Source of the DNA: Pseudomonadota bacterium
GTDB taxonomy: Bacteria; Pseudomonadota; Gammaproteobacteria; Steroidobacterales; Steroidobacteraceae
Assembly: GCA_021820785.1 (NCBI GenBank)
Contig: JAKADE010000018.1
Coordinates: forward strand, 1 to 17,490
Direction of reading: 5' to 3'
Length of the DNA stretch: 17,490 bases
The notes beneath the pieces were generated by a model, which was not told the origin of the DNA, searched no databases, and was given only the letters and a program-made list of their open reading frames with translations. Positions 1 to 7,184 of this stretch are shown one piece after another. Numbering within the stretch: position 1 is the first letter of the stretch; each line of letters starts with the position of its first letter. The position numbers and the translations under genes are program-made.

Positions 1-313
1 CCCGTCCCGAGGCGAGGGCGGCGCGCAGCGCCGCCTCGTCAGGCAGGGAGACGATCTTCAATTTCACGCCGAGATCGTGCGCGAAATCCTTGGCCAGGTC
101 GTACTCCAGGCCCGTCGGACCCTTCGGCCCGATGTAATAGCAGGTGGGGAGATTCAGCGTCGCGACGCGCAATTCTCCCCGGGCGCGGATCCGTTCGAGC
201 ACCGTTTGGTTGCGCGAACTGTGCGCCAGAAGCGCCATGGCGGTGACCGCTGCCACTGTTCCCATCCTGAATGCGGTCCGTCCGAGGCGTGCATGGATGC
301 GTCTTCGCGCCAA
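1..313 (-). CDS. mltF: MltF-like membrane-bound lytic murein transglycosylase, N-terminal part (runs off the window)
   Basis: Read on the minus strand, this frame stays open from position 313 to the window edge. It gives a basic N-terminus and a hydrophobic segment (MGTVAAVTAMALLA), then LERIRARGELRVATLN and GLEYDLAKDFAHDLGVKLKI. That pattern is typical of the periplasmic solute-binding-like domain of MltF, which precedes a lysozyme-like transglycosylase domain; that second domain lies outside the window. MltF enzymes cleave peptidoglycan glycan strands to 1,6-anhydromuropeptides and are anchored at the envelope. I chose the TTG start at 313 because a GGAG Shine-Dalgarno sequence (complement of 321-324) lies 7 nt upstream and because the start adds the basic ARRR segment expected before a signal anchor. 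The first in-frame ATG is at 265. A stand-alone amino-acid-binding protein remains possible because the catalytic domain is not visible. Confidence 0.75.
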   Translation of the reverse strand, partial: MARRRIHARLGRTAFRMGTVAAVTAMALLAHSSRNQTVLERIRARGELRVATLNLPTCYYIGPKGPTGLEYDLAKDFAHDLGVKLKIVSLPDEAALRAALASGR

Positions 314-322
314 AACCGGACT

Positions 323-361
323 CCACAGAGGCAAAAATATACAGGTATAATATCACCGACC
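323..361. promoter_or_regulatory. AT-rich divergent promoter patch between mltF-like gene and tRNA-Ser
   Basis: A perfect TATAAT hexamer lies at 346-351 on the plus strand, 14 nt before the mature 5' end of the tRNA, so it fits a -10 box for the tRNA gene. No good -35 hexamer is seen at 16-18 nt spacing. On the minus strand, TATTAT (complement of 347-352) and TATATT (complement of 336-341) could be -10 boxes for the mltF-like gene. This is the most AT-rich short stretch near the left end. The assignment rests on position and the hexamers only. Confidence 0.5.
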
Positions 362-365
362 CCGG

Positions 366-458
366 GGAGAGGTACCGAAGCGGTCATAACGGCGCCGACT
401 CGAAATCGGATGGTCGGGTAAAACCGGCACGTGGGTTCGAATCCCACCCTCTCCGCCA
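366..458 (+). tRNA. tRNA-Ser, anticodon CGA, CCA encoded
   Basis: The acceptor stem GGAGAGG (366-372) pairs fully with CCTCTCC (448-454), followed by discriminator G455 and an encoded CCA (456-458). The T arm is GTGGG-TTCGAAT-CCCAC. The anticodon loop CTCGAAA carries CGA at 401-403, closed by CCGA/TCGG. The long variable arm between the anticodon and T stems is the class II hallmark of serine tRNA. The 93-nt length fits tRNA-Ser. It reads UCG codons, which suit this GC-rich genome. The gene is divergent from the mltF-like gene. Confidence 0.96.
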
Positions 459-473
459 GTTCAAAAAGAACTG
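457..473 (+). other. Small inverted repeat at the tRNA 3' end
   Basis: CAGTTC and GAACTG form a perfect 6-bp inverted repeat around an AAAAA loop directly after the tRNA CCA, sharing its last two bases. No T-run follows, so it is not a standard intrinsic terminator. It could help 3' processing or termination. Confidence 0.3.
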
Positions 474-1403
474 CGAATCAAAGGGTTGCATCTGGACTTG
501 GTCCGGTATGTAACATAAAAACCCTTAAGATCGTTTTAGACCGGATCGTGATTTTCTCCGTCCCGCGGGTCTCCATGATGCGTATGCGGCTGCGCCCGGA
601 TCTGCGGGCAGGCGTTGTGGCGGCCGGGGGCATGGTCGTCGGAGTTGGTGCAGCTGCGGCGCGACAGGGTGCTGGTCGTGCGACGCCACAACAACCAACA
701 GCAACTCCGGCGCCAGGTGACCATCCAGCCCGTGCACGGACGGCACGCACTGCGCACCGCGGCCGATCACTTTGAATTTTCGACGCTCGTGCCGCCTGGA
801 CACGATGCTTGCCCGCGCCGGCCGCACTGCCGAGCGGATATGTCCGTCATGGCAACCCCGAGCCCGGCATTGCTGTTGAATCTTTGCGGGCAGCGCGATC
901 GACCCTGTACAACTCCCGCGACGGCATCACGCCGGTGCGGGAATTCGTCGCGGCCCGGCGCGCGGTGCGCGTCGGGTGCAACTCGGCCTGCAGCTGCGCC
1001 GGTATACCTCCGGGTGTTGCCGCGCCAGAGGGCTCACTCGCCGTTGCAGGTGTGTTGATCGGCAGCGGTGCGCCGTGCGCCCAGGGCGTCGACCGGGGGC
1101 TGCCGAATGCGGCGGTGCGAGGATTTACCTCGGTCATCGTCGCGATCGACAGGGCGCGTGTGCGCAGCGTGGTTTACGGGCAACGGGCGGCCCGTGTCGC
1201 GTCGGTGGGCTCGCGCTGATCGATTCGCGAGCAACCGTGGGACATGCCGGCGATCGTGACGCTGTTTGAGGCGGCGCTATCCGCCGCAGATCCTTGCCGG
1301 TCGGGGCCGAGCGCTGCTCTGTAGCCGGTACGACACCAACTCCGCGAGCGCGCCGCAGATCTCCGAGATCAATCACGGCATGCTGCGGAAGATCGAGCGC
1401 TGA
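474..1403 (+). pseudogene. About 930 bp without an intact gene; possible decayed plus-strand coding sequence
   Basis: No frame on either strand gives a convincing intact protein here. Protein-like stretches appear in different plus-strand frames in turn: a start-like MRLRPDLRAG segment from about 574, a stretch reading VTIQPVHGRHALRTAADHFEF around 710-775, one reading VRGFTSVIVAIDRA at about 1115-1156, and a tail reading SAPQISEINHGMLRKIER that ends at a TGA at 1401-1403. Such frame alternation suggests a gene broken by several indels. I cannot name the family. A remnant of a CHASE-type sensor domain crossed my mind, but the match is too weak to claim. Non-coding DNA with chance frames is the alternative. 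Confidence 0.25.
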
Positions 1404-1458
1404 GGCGGCTCGTCTCGGCGTCGATCGGTCCCTTCCGGCCGACGGGGCCCGCAGGTCG

Positions 1459-1920
1459 TCACCGCGCCTCGGTCGTCTCCGGTTCGCGCACCAGCAGTAC
1501 CGGCACCGAAGTGTGGCGCACGATGTACTCCGCGCTGCTGCCGAGCAGCAGGCGGCTCACGCCGTGACGGCCATGCGTGCCGCAGACGATCAGATCGGCC
1601 TGCCACTGCTGGGCGCGCTGCACGATGCACTCGCCGACGGGGACGCCCAATTCCTCGAGGAGCACGGTTTGAACCGGGATGCCCGCTTCGCGCACCTGCT
1701 CCTCGGCCTGCTTCAGCAGTTGCGCCCCCGCCTCGCGCAGCGCCTTCGAGCCCGCATCGAGATTGACCGCCGCGATGTCACCGGCGGCAACCCGCCATTC
1801 ATCGACGACGTGCAGCAGCAGAATCTGCGCGCTCTGGTTGCGCGCCAGCCTGATCGCCTCGTGCAGGCCCTGGACCGCGGCCGAACTGCCATCGACGGGG
1901 ACGAGGATCCGTTGGTACAT
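1459..1920 (-). CDS. Universal stress protein, UspA family
   Basis: The 153-residue product is one Usp domain of normal length. It starts with the beta-1 strand MYQRILVPVDGS, including the conserved Asp10. Near the C-terminus it has the nucleotide-binding signature G-2X-G-9X-G-S (G114, G117, G127, S128), followed by the closing strand SVPVLLV. The signature predicts an ATP-binding Usp (MJ0577 type) rather than the non-binding E. coli UspA type. These are cytoplasmic dimers linked to stress, starvation and respiratory adaptation; the exact role here is unknown. The start is supported by a GGAGG Shine-Dalgarno sequence 6 nt before the ATG (complement of 1927-1931). The gene is divergent from the DedA-PAP2-LssY gene. 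Confidence 0.93.
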   Translation of the reverse strand: MYQRILVPVDGSSAAVQGLHEAIRLARNQSAQILLLHVVDEWRVAAGDIAAVNLDAGSKALREAGAQLLKQAEEQVREAGIPVQTVLLEELGVPVGECIVQRAQQWQADLIVCGTHGRHGVSRLLLGSSAEYIVRHTSVPVLLVREPETTEAR

Positions 1921-1994
1921 GCTGCGCCTCCGAGGTCACTTCGATGTGCATAGCGTACGCGCGAATGGGCCGGGCGGCATCAGGGAGGATGCGC

Positions 1995-2018
1995 ATGGCG
2001 GCGCGACGCATGAAATAA
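1995..2018 (+). CDS. Possible 7-codon leader ORF (MAARRMK) coupled to the DedA fusion gene
   Basis: A strong GGAGG (1984-1988) sits 6 nt before an ATG at 1995, which opens a 7-codon frame MAARRMK ending at TAA 2016-2018. The stop shares its last base with the ATG at 2018 (TAATG), the classic overlap for translational reinitiation. The downstream gene has no good Shine-Dalgarno sequence of its own, so the leader may deliver ribosomes to it. No family is recognised and the peptide itself may have no role. The observation is direct; the coupling is inferred. Confidence 0.4.
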   Translation: MAARRMK

Positions 2019-4216
2019 TGCCGCCTCATGCAACGCGCCGCCTGTTCCTGAGTCGAATGCCCATGCTCGGCGCAATCACCCGTTCTGTCGTGGCCCTCGC
2101 CGGAGCACACCAGAACGTCGCGTACGGACTGATCCTGCTCGTATCCCTGTCCGAATCGTTGCCGGTGGTGGGCGCGTTCGTGCCCGGAGACGCGATCATC
2201 TTCGCCGTCAGCGCACTGGTGCCGACCGGAGCGCTGCGGTTGTGGCCACTGGTCCTTGCGGCATTCGTCGGAGCCGTGCTCGGCGACGGCTTTGCCTTCT
2301 GGCTCGGCCGGCATTATCACGCGGCTATCCTCGGCCGCTGGCCGTTTCGTGGTCGCCCGCGACTCGTGGCGCGCGGCGCAGCGTTCCTGGAGCGCCACGG
2401 CGGCAAGAGCGTGTTCACGGCCCGCTTCACCCCCGGGGTGCGGGCGATCGTGCCCGTCCTGAGCGGCGTGCTGTCCATGGATGCGGCCCGCTTCTACCTG
2501 ATGAACCTGCTCTCAGCGCTGTTGTGGGCACCGGCCCACATTTTCGCCGGTGCTGCCATCGGGGCCTCATTCGTGTTGCTCGGCGCCGTGGCCGGGCGGC
2601 TGGCGCTGATCGCGGCCATCGTGCTGGTGCTGCTCGGGTTGCTCTACCTGCTGATGCGCTACCTGCTGCGCCGGGTCGCCCCGCACGCGCTCGCAGCCCA
2701 GGAGGGGCTGCGTGTCTGGGCGGCGGGGCGCAGCGGCTGGTTCGCGCGGCAGTTGCTTGCAGTGCTCGATCCGACGCGGCGCGAGATGCCGGGGCTGGCA
2801 GTGCTCGTGGCTCTCGTGCTGTCGAGCATGTGGCTGTTCTTCGGCGTGCTGCAGGACGTCATCGCCGGCGATCCACTGGTGCGCGCCAACCAGGCGGTTT
2901 TTCATTTTCTGCAGGGTCTGCGTACCGAGTGGGTTGACCAGGCGATGGTGGCCGTCACCGAACTCGGTGATGCCGGGGTCGTCGCGGCGGTTGCCGTGGC
3001 GGCGCTGGCGTGGCTGGCCTGGCGGCGCAACTGGCGCGCTGCCGTCCATCTGGTCAGCGTGGTGGCGGTCGCGGGGATCGCCAGCGCCGTGCTGAAAGTG
3101 GCCCTGCGCATCCATCGTCCCGAACCGATCGATACCGGGTGGGATGCGTTCGCGCTCCCGAGCGGACATTCCGCGGCCAATGCTGCGCTGTACGGATTCC
3201 TCGCAATCATCACCGCGTGGGAAGTCAAGGGCCGCTGGCGCCTGCCGATCACCGGCGCGATCGCCGTTCTGATCAGCGCGATCGCCTTTTCGCGGGTCTA
3301 CCTGGGAGCGCACTGGCTGTCCGACGTGCTGGCCGGGACGGCCTTCGGCATCGCCGCCGCTGCGCTGCTCGCGATCGCCTATCTGCGCCACGATCCCCCT
3401 CGGGTCGGCGCGACCGGTCTGTGCGTGAGCACGGGTGTGGCGCTGGCGCTGTTCGGCGGCCTGCACATCGCGCAGCGTCACGCATCCGACATGCGTCGCT
3501 ACGCGGTGCGTCAGCAGGCGCAGCTGATGCCGCTCGAGGCCTGGTGGCAGCGCGGATGGCGCCGTCTGCCCGCCCGTCGCGTCGATCTGATCGGCGGGGC
3601 CGAGCAGCCGCTGACCTTCCAGTGGGCCGGGCCTCGCGCCGGACTGCAGCGCGAGCTCGCGGCGCACGGCTGGCGGAGTCCGCCGCCATGGACGCTGCGT
3701 ACCGCGGCCCGCTGGTTCGAGCCGCACGTCGGGCTTGCCGACCTGCCGGTACTACCGCATCTGCAGAGCGGCCATCGCGAGGCGCTCGTGCTGGTGCACC
3801 GCAGCGGCGTCGCGCGCGAACGGTATGTTCTGCGGTTGTGGCGCTCCGGCATCGAGTTGACCACGGCTGCGGTCATCGAACCGTTGTACCTCGGGACGGT
3901 CGTCACGGAGCGTTTGCAGCGTGTCGCGCCGCTCATGACCGTGACACAGACGTTGCGTGACTATGACACGCCGCGGAACGTGCTGGCTCAAGGCATTGCG
4001 CGTCAACGTGTGCTGGCGCGGCCCGGCGAGAAACCCGTGCCGGCCTGGGACGGCTGCGTACTCCTCGGTCGGCCCGCCCCGGACGCGCAGTCCTGGGTGG
4101 GTGGCAGTCTTCAGTCGCGCGGTGCGCGTCGACGGTTCCACCAGCGCCGGGCGGCGACGAGCGCCCAGACGGCCTCGACCAGTCCGAACGGCCAGGCACC
4201 CTGCAGAAACCCGTAG
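2018..4216 (+). CDS. DedA-PAP2 phosphatase-LssY_C fusion, integral membrane protein
   Basis: The 732-residue product joins three modules. Residues about 20-220 are a DedA/SNARE-associated (VTT) domain with the ESLPVVGAFVPGD re-entrant motif (46-58) and RFTPGVR (136-142). DedA proteins support membrane potential and lipid-carrier flipping. Residues about 255-460 are a PAP2 phosphatase with all three motifs intact: K360-x6-R367-P, PSGH (381-384, H384) and SR(425-426)-x5-H432-x3-D436. Residues about 485-690 match the LssY C-terminal domain named after a Legionella secretion-locus protein. A likely job is recycling of a polyprenyl or phospholipid phosphate at the inner membrane. I chose ATG 2018 for its TAATG overlap with the leader ORF; ATG 2057 and ATG 2063 are alternatives. 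The last ~35 residues are basic, poorly structured and antisense to the next gene. Confidence 0.88.
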   Translation: MPPHATRRLFLSRMPMLGAITRSVVALAGAHQNVAYGLILLVSLSESLPVVGAFVPGDAIIFAVSALVPTGALRLWPLVLAAFVGAVLGDGFAFWLGRHYHAAILGRWPFRGRPRLVARGAAFLERHGGKSVFTARFTPGVRAIVPVLSGVLSMDAARFYLMNLLSALLWAPAHIFAGAAIGASFVLLGAVAGRLALIAAIVLVLLGLLYLLMRYLLRRVAPHALAAQEGLRVWAAGRSGWFARQLLAVLDPTRREMPGLAVLVALVLSSMWLFFGVLQDVIAGDPLVRANQAVFHFLQGLRTEWVDQAMVAVTELGDAGVVAAVAVAALAWLAWRRNWRAAVHLVSVVAVAGIASAVLKVALRIHRPEPIDTGWDAFALPSGHSAANAALYGFLAIITAWEVKGRWRLPITGAIAVLISAIAFSRVYLGAHWLSDVLAGTAFGIAAAALLAIAYLRHDPPRVGATGLCVSTGVALALFGGLHIAQRHASDMRRYAVRQQAQLMPLEAWWQRGWRRLPARRVDLIGGAEQPLTFQWAGPRAGLQRELAAHGWRSPPPWTLRTAARWFEPHVGLADLPVLPHLQSGHREALVLVHRSGVARERYVLRLWRSGIELTTAAVIEPLYLGTVVTERLQRVAPLMTVTQTLRDYDTPRNVLAQGIARQRVLARPGEKPVPAWDGCVLLGRPAPDAQSWVGGSLQSRGARRRFHQRRAATSAQTASTSPNGQAPCRNP

Positions 4217-4338
4217 ATTGATCCCAGAATGCAGGCGCCGCCGAACGCCAGGCTGTACACGGCTCGACGCTCCTCGAGCGCATAACACACCAGCATCGCG
4301 GTGACCGCGAACAGCCCGAAGATCGTCAAGGGACTCAT
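4111..4338 (-). CDS. Small two-helix inner-membrane protein
   Basis: This 75-residue protein has two hydrophobic segments. The first starts at LTIFGLFAVTAMLVCYALEE, and the second runs through the small-residue-rich GGACILGSIYGFLQGAWPFGLVEAVWALVA. It ends in a basic tail, RRWWNRRRAPRD. The composition and the pattern of acidic turn followed by a GxxYGFLQGAWPFG core look like a conserved small membrane protein of proteobacteria with no assigned function. No strong Shine-Dalgarno sequence precedes the ATG at 4338. Its 3' end overlaps the convergent DedA fusion gene by 106 bp, an unusually long tail-to-tail overlap. I judge this frame real because its hydrophobic pattern is coherent while the opposite strand there is low-quality sequence. 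Confidence 0.72.
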   Translation of the reverse strand: MSPLTIFGLFAVTAMLVCYALEERRAVYSLAFGGACILGSIYGFLQGAWPFGLVEAVWALVAARRWWNRRRAPRD

Positions 4339-4413
4339 GCGGGCATTCTACGACTGTTGCGTGCCGACGCCAGACTTTGGGTGCGCACTGCAATTTCCTC
4401 TGCGATCAATGTC

Positions 4414-4427
4414 TTGCCGGCAATTGC
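4414..4427. promoter_or_regulatory. Overlapping palindromes upstream of the TonB-dependent receptor gene
   Basis: TTGCCGGCAA (4414-4423) is a perfect 10-bp palindrome, and GCAATTGC (4420-4427) is a perfect 8-bp palindrome overlapping it. Both lie about 120 bp before the receptor start, in an otherwise gene-free interval (4339-4543). They could be an operator. No matching regulator, Fur box or clear promoter was identified. Confidence 0.22.
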
Positions 4428-4543
4428 TCAAATATCGGCGGCGCAACTGTCACGAACGCGCAACGCTTCCGAAACACTGACGTCACGTAGGGCCACTACC
4501 TTGCCCGCCCATTCTTTCGTCCACATCGAAGAAAGGCGGAGTC

Positions 4544-7102
4544 ATGAATCCACGAGTGCAGTGTGCGGTGCAGATGATCCTCGGGGCGGTGCTCGTGAGC
4601 GCAGCGCTCCCGGCCCAGGCAGCGCAGGGCGGTGCAGCCGGGGCATCGGCCGCCGCGAACGCGAGCTCGAGTGCGGCAGCCAATGCGGCGATGGCTGCTG
4701 CGGCAACCGCAGCGGGCGCCGGCGCGCTGAAGCTCGTCACGATCGAGGGCTACCACGACTTCACCAGTCAGGTGCTCAGCGCCAAGCAGCTGCGCAACTC
4801 CTCGCAGCCCGCCGAGGCGGTCACCAAGACGATGATCGACATGTTTGGTCCCGATGCGGGCGGTACGCAGGCGCTCAGCGTGCTGCCGAACGTATACGTC
4901 TCGGGCACGAACAACTACAGCGCAACTGGCCGTCAGACGATTTCAATCCGCGGCATCAAGGTCGGATACAACAGCATCCCGGGTGACGTGGAAACGAACG
5001 CGATTCAGGCCGAATTCGACGGCGTACCGCTGAACAGCCTGAGCCAGGGCACGGCGTGGCACTCCGTCGAGGTACCGATCGGCGCGTTGATGCAGGGCGA
5101 GAACGTCATCATCGGCCCCGGCAACCCGAGCGAGCGCTGGTACAGCAGCATGGGCGGGACCATCGATTTCATTCCGGTGCAGCCGAGTGCGCTCAGCGGT
5201 GGAAAGGTCACCCTGGCCGGTGGAAGCTCCTCGACCTACGACACCTCCGCGGTCTACAACACCGGCGAGCACCACGGCTGGTCGACCGTGTTCGGTCTGG
5301 CCTCCGGGCGCAGCGATGCCATTCGGGATACCCAGGACAGCCTGCCGGCCGACACCGAGGAAGGGTACGTCAAGACCCGCAAGCAGCTGGCCAGCGGGTC
5401 GGTGAGCTTCGGCTACTACTTTCAGCGCAACCATGAGTGGCGTCCGAACATGATTCCGCTCACGCCGCAGCCGCTGCTCAACACCGGCGGGCTCGGAATC
5501 GGTCAGCCGTACAGCCAGCAGACCTCGGGTTTCTATGCGACGCTGCCGCGCTCGGTGTGGCACAAGACCATCGAGATCCAGAATCACATGCTCTGGTCGC
5601 ACCTGCATCTGAATCTCTCCAGCAGCCTGCATCTGTCGAACATCGTATGGCTGCGCTTCGGCAAGGTGGTGCACTACCGCTCGAACAATTTCATCCTGCC
5701 GAGCAATCCGCTGTTCGCGCAGTATGGCGGCGGCGTGCAGTCGAGCTTGCCGAGCAATCCGCTCCTGAATTATTCGGGTGCGACGAACGTCGAGCACTAC
5801 ATCGAGCATTCCAAGACGTTCGGCGACCGCCTCGCCTTTACGCAGGACTTCAGCAGCATGGATACTCTGAAGTACGGCGGATACATGATCTTCTCCCGTG
5901 CCAAGAGCGATTACCAGGGCTATTCGGATTTCGATGGCAGTTCGCTCGCACAGCCGGAACAGACCTACTACAACACCACGAACAACATCTATTGGGCGGC
6001 ATTCGTGCAGGATGATTTCAGGCCCATCCCGCGCCTGAAGATCGTTCCGGGCTTCCGCGTCGTCGGCTTCATCACTGACTTCTCAAATCTCAGTCCGCAG
6101 CAGTTCTGCACGGAATATCAGAACAGCCCTCAGGTCGTGGCTTCCTGCCAGGCCGGCACCATGAACGGTGATTTCGGTGGCGGCGGAACCATCACGACCA
6201 ACAGCGGCCAGACGATCAATTTCGGCGGATTCGATACCGTGCCGGACGAAAATACCGATAATGTCCGTTACGAGCCCTCAATCGGCGTGAACTACGAGGC
6301 GCTCCGTGATTTGAATCTCTTTGCGAATTTCTCGATCACTCGGCACAACCCGAGTTCCGGCAATCTGGATACATATCCGCTGAATCTGCAGACCCTCAAG
6401 CCGGCCAAGGCGGAAACGTACGATTTCGGAGCGCGGTTCGCCGCGTTGCGCTTTGCGGGAATGCGCAACGTTTACGCGTCGCTCGACTTCTTCCACATTC
6501 GCCTGAGCAACGAGACGATCACGTACAACAAGGGCGCCAGTCCGGTTGTCTACTTCGGCTACGGCTCGGCGGAATACAAAGGTGTCGATTTCTCGCTGCA
6601 CACGACGTTCAACCGTCATTGGAGCGGATTTGCGAATTTCGGCTACCTGAAGGACAAGTGGATCGAATTCCAGGATCCGAGCAGCGGCACGACCGCCTAT
6701 GGTCTGCCGATCTCGAATTCGCCTGAGGACACGCTGACGGCTGGCGTGACCTACCGGTTCTGGCTGCCGGTGGGCCGGATGCATGCAACGTTGTGGGATC
6801 AGTACGTCGGGAAGCGCTACCTGTTCGACAAGAACGCGGGAACGCCGACCAATCTGTCGATGTCCGCGTACAATCTGATCAATCTCTCGTTGACCGCCAA
6901 GACCCATCTGTTCGTCGGATCGATGCCGGGAGTGAAGAGCACGAACTTCTCGGTGCAGGTGCTCAATGCGGCGAACAAGGAGTACAACTCGACCGAATAC
7001 GTGAGTTCCGGCGGGTACTTCCAGACCTCTTATGGTGGTTACATCATTGCGAATCCGGGGGCCCCGCGCCTGGTGTACGGATCGATCACGCTGAAGTTCT
7101 GA
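4544..7102 (+). CDS. TonB-dependent outer-membrane receptor
   Basis: The 852-residue product begins with a signal peptide (hydrophobic core MILGAVLVSAALP, likely cleavage after AQA at residue 26). An Ala/Ser/Gly/Asn-rich segment follows (27-61), then a TonB-box-like LVTIEG (64-69). The plug (about 90-205) carries PNVYVSG, ISIRGIKVG, FDGVPLN, the NVIIGPGNPSERW segment and GGTIDFIP. The rest is a 22-strand-type barrel rich in aromatic strands, ending in LVYGSITLKF with the terminal Phe expected for BAM recognition. There is no STN signalling domain, so this is a transporter-type receptor. The substrate cannot be read from the sequence; iron chelates, other metal chelates or oligosaccharides are possible. 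The Shine-Dalgarno sequence is GGCGGAG, just before ATG 4544. No exbB, exbD or tonB is in the window. Confidence 0.95.
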   Translation: MNPRVQCAVQMILGAVLVSAALPAQAAQGGAAGASAAANASSSAAANAAMAAAATAAGAGALKLVTIEGYHDFTSQVLSAKQLRNSSQPAEAVTKTMIDMFGPDAGGTQALSVLPNVYVSGTNNYSATGRQTISIRGIKVGYNSIPGDVETNAIQAEFDGVPLNSLSQGTAWHSVEVPIGALMQGENVIIGPGNPSERWYSSMGGTIDFIPVQPSALSGGKVTLAGGSSSTYDTSAVYNTGEHHGWSTVFGLASGRSDAIRDTQDSLPADTEEGYVKTRKQLASGSVSFGYYFQRNHEWRPNMIPLTPQPLLNTGGLGIGQPYSQQTSGFYATLPRSVWHKTIEIQNHMLWSHLHLNLSSSLHLSNIVWLRFGKVVHYRSNNFILPSNPLFAQYGGGVQSSLPSNPLLNYSGATNVEHYIEHSKTFGDRLAFTQDFSSMDTLKYGGYMIFSRAKSDYQGYSDFDGSSLAQPEQTYYNTTNNIYWAAFVQDDFRPIPRLKIVPGFRVVGFITDFSNLSPQQFCTEYQNSPQVVASCQAGTMNGDFGGGGTITTNSGQTINFGGFDTVPDENTDNVRYEPSIGVNYEALRDLNLFANFSITRHNPSSGNLDTYPLNLQTLKPAKAETYDFGARFAALRFAGMRNVYASLDFFHIRLSNETITYNKGASPVVYFGYGSAEYKGVDFSLHTTFNRHWSGFANFGYLKDKWIEFQDPSSGTTAYGLPISNSPEDTLTAGVTYRFWLPVGRMHATLWDQYVGKRYLFDKNAGTPTNLSMSAYNLINLSLTAKTHLFVGSMPGVKSTNFSVQVLNAANKEYNSTEYVSSGGYFQTSYGGYIIANPGAPRLVYGSITLKF
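5697..5763 (+). repeat. 16-bp direct repeat inside the receptor gene
   Basis: TGCCGAGCAATCCGCT occurs at 5697-5712 and again at 5748-5763, in the same frame and 51 bp apart. Both copies encode the LPSNPL motif within one surface-loop-like part of the barrel. Internal duplication is the simplest explanation. Confidence 0.6.
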
Positions 7103-7122
7103 GGTTGGTCGAGTCGAGTAAT

Positions 7123-7184
7123 GCCGGCCCCGCGCAACGCGGGCGGCGATGGTGATTGAGGCGCGCAGGGACGCGCGCCGCCTC
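7123..7184 (+). terminator. Two GC-rich hairpins downstream of the receptor gene
   Basis: CCCGCG-CAA-CGCGGG (7129-7143) is a perfect 6-bp stem, extended by GCCG/CGGC across a 2-nt bulge (7123-7147). A second imperfect hairpin, GAGGCG...CGCCTC, spans 7158-7184. Neither is followed by a T-run, so intrinsic termination is doubtful. Rho-dependent ending or 3' mRNA protection is equally possible. Confidence 0.35.

Noticed and set aside
457..473. Intrinsic terminator or attachment site after the tRNA
   Set aside because: The inverted repeat lacks a T-run, and no second copy of the tRNA 3' end occurs in the window.
1679..2017. Longer N-terminus of the DedA fusion starting inside uspA antisense
   Set aside because: That part is the mirror of the uspA gene; the DedA sequence begins only after 2018.
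2567..3727. 386-codon minus-strand open frame opposite the DedA fusion
   Set aside because: Typical antisense artefact of high-GC coding DNA, rich in R, Q, G and H, and opposite intact PAP2 motifs.
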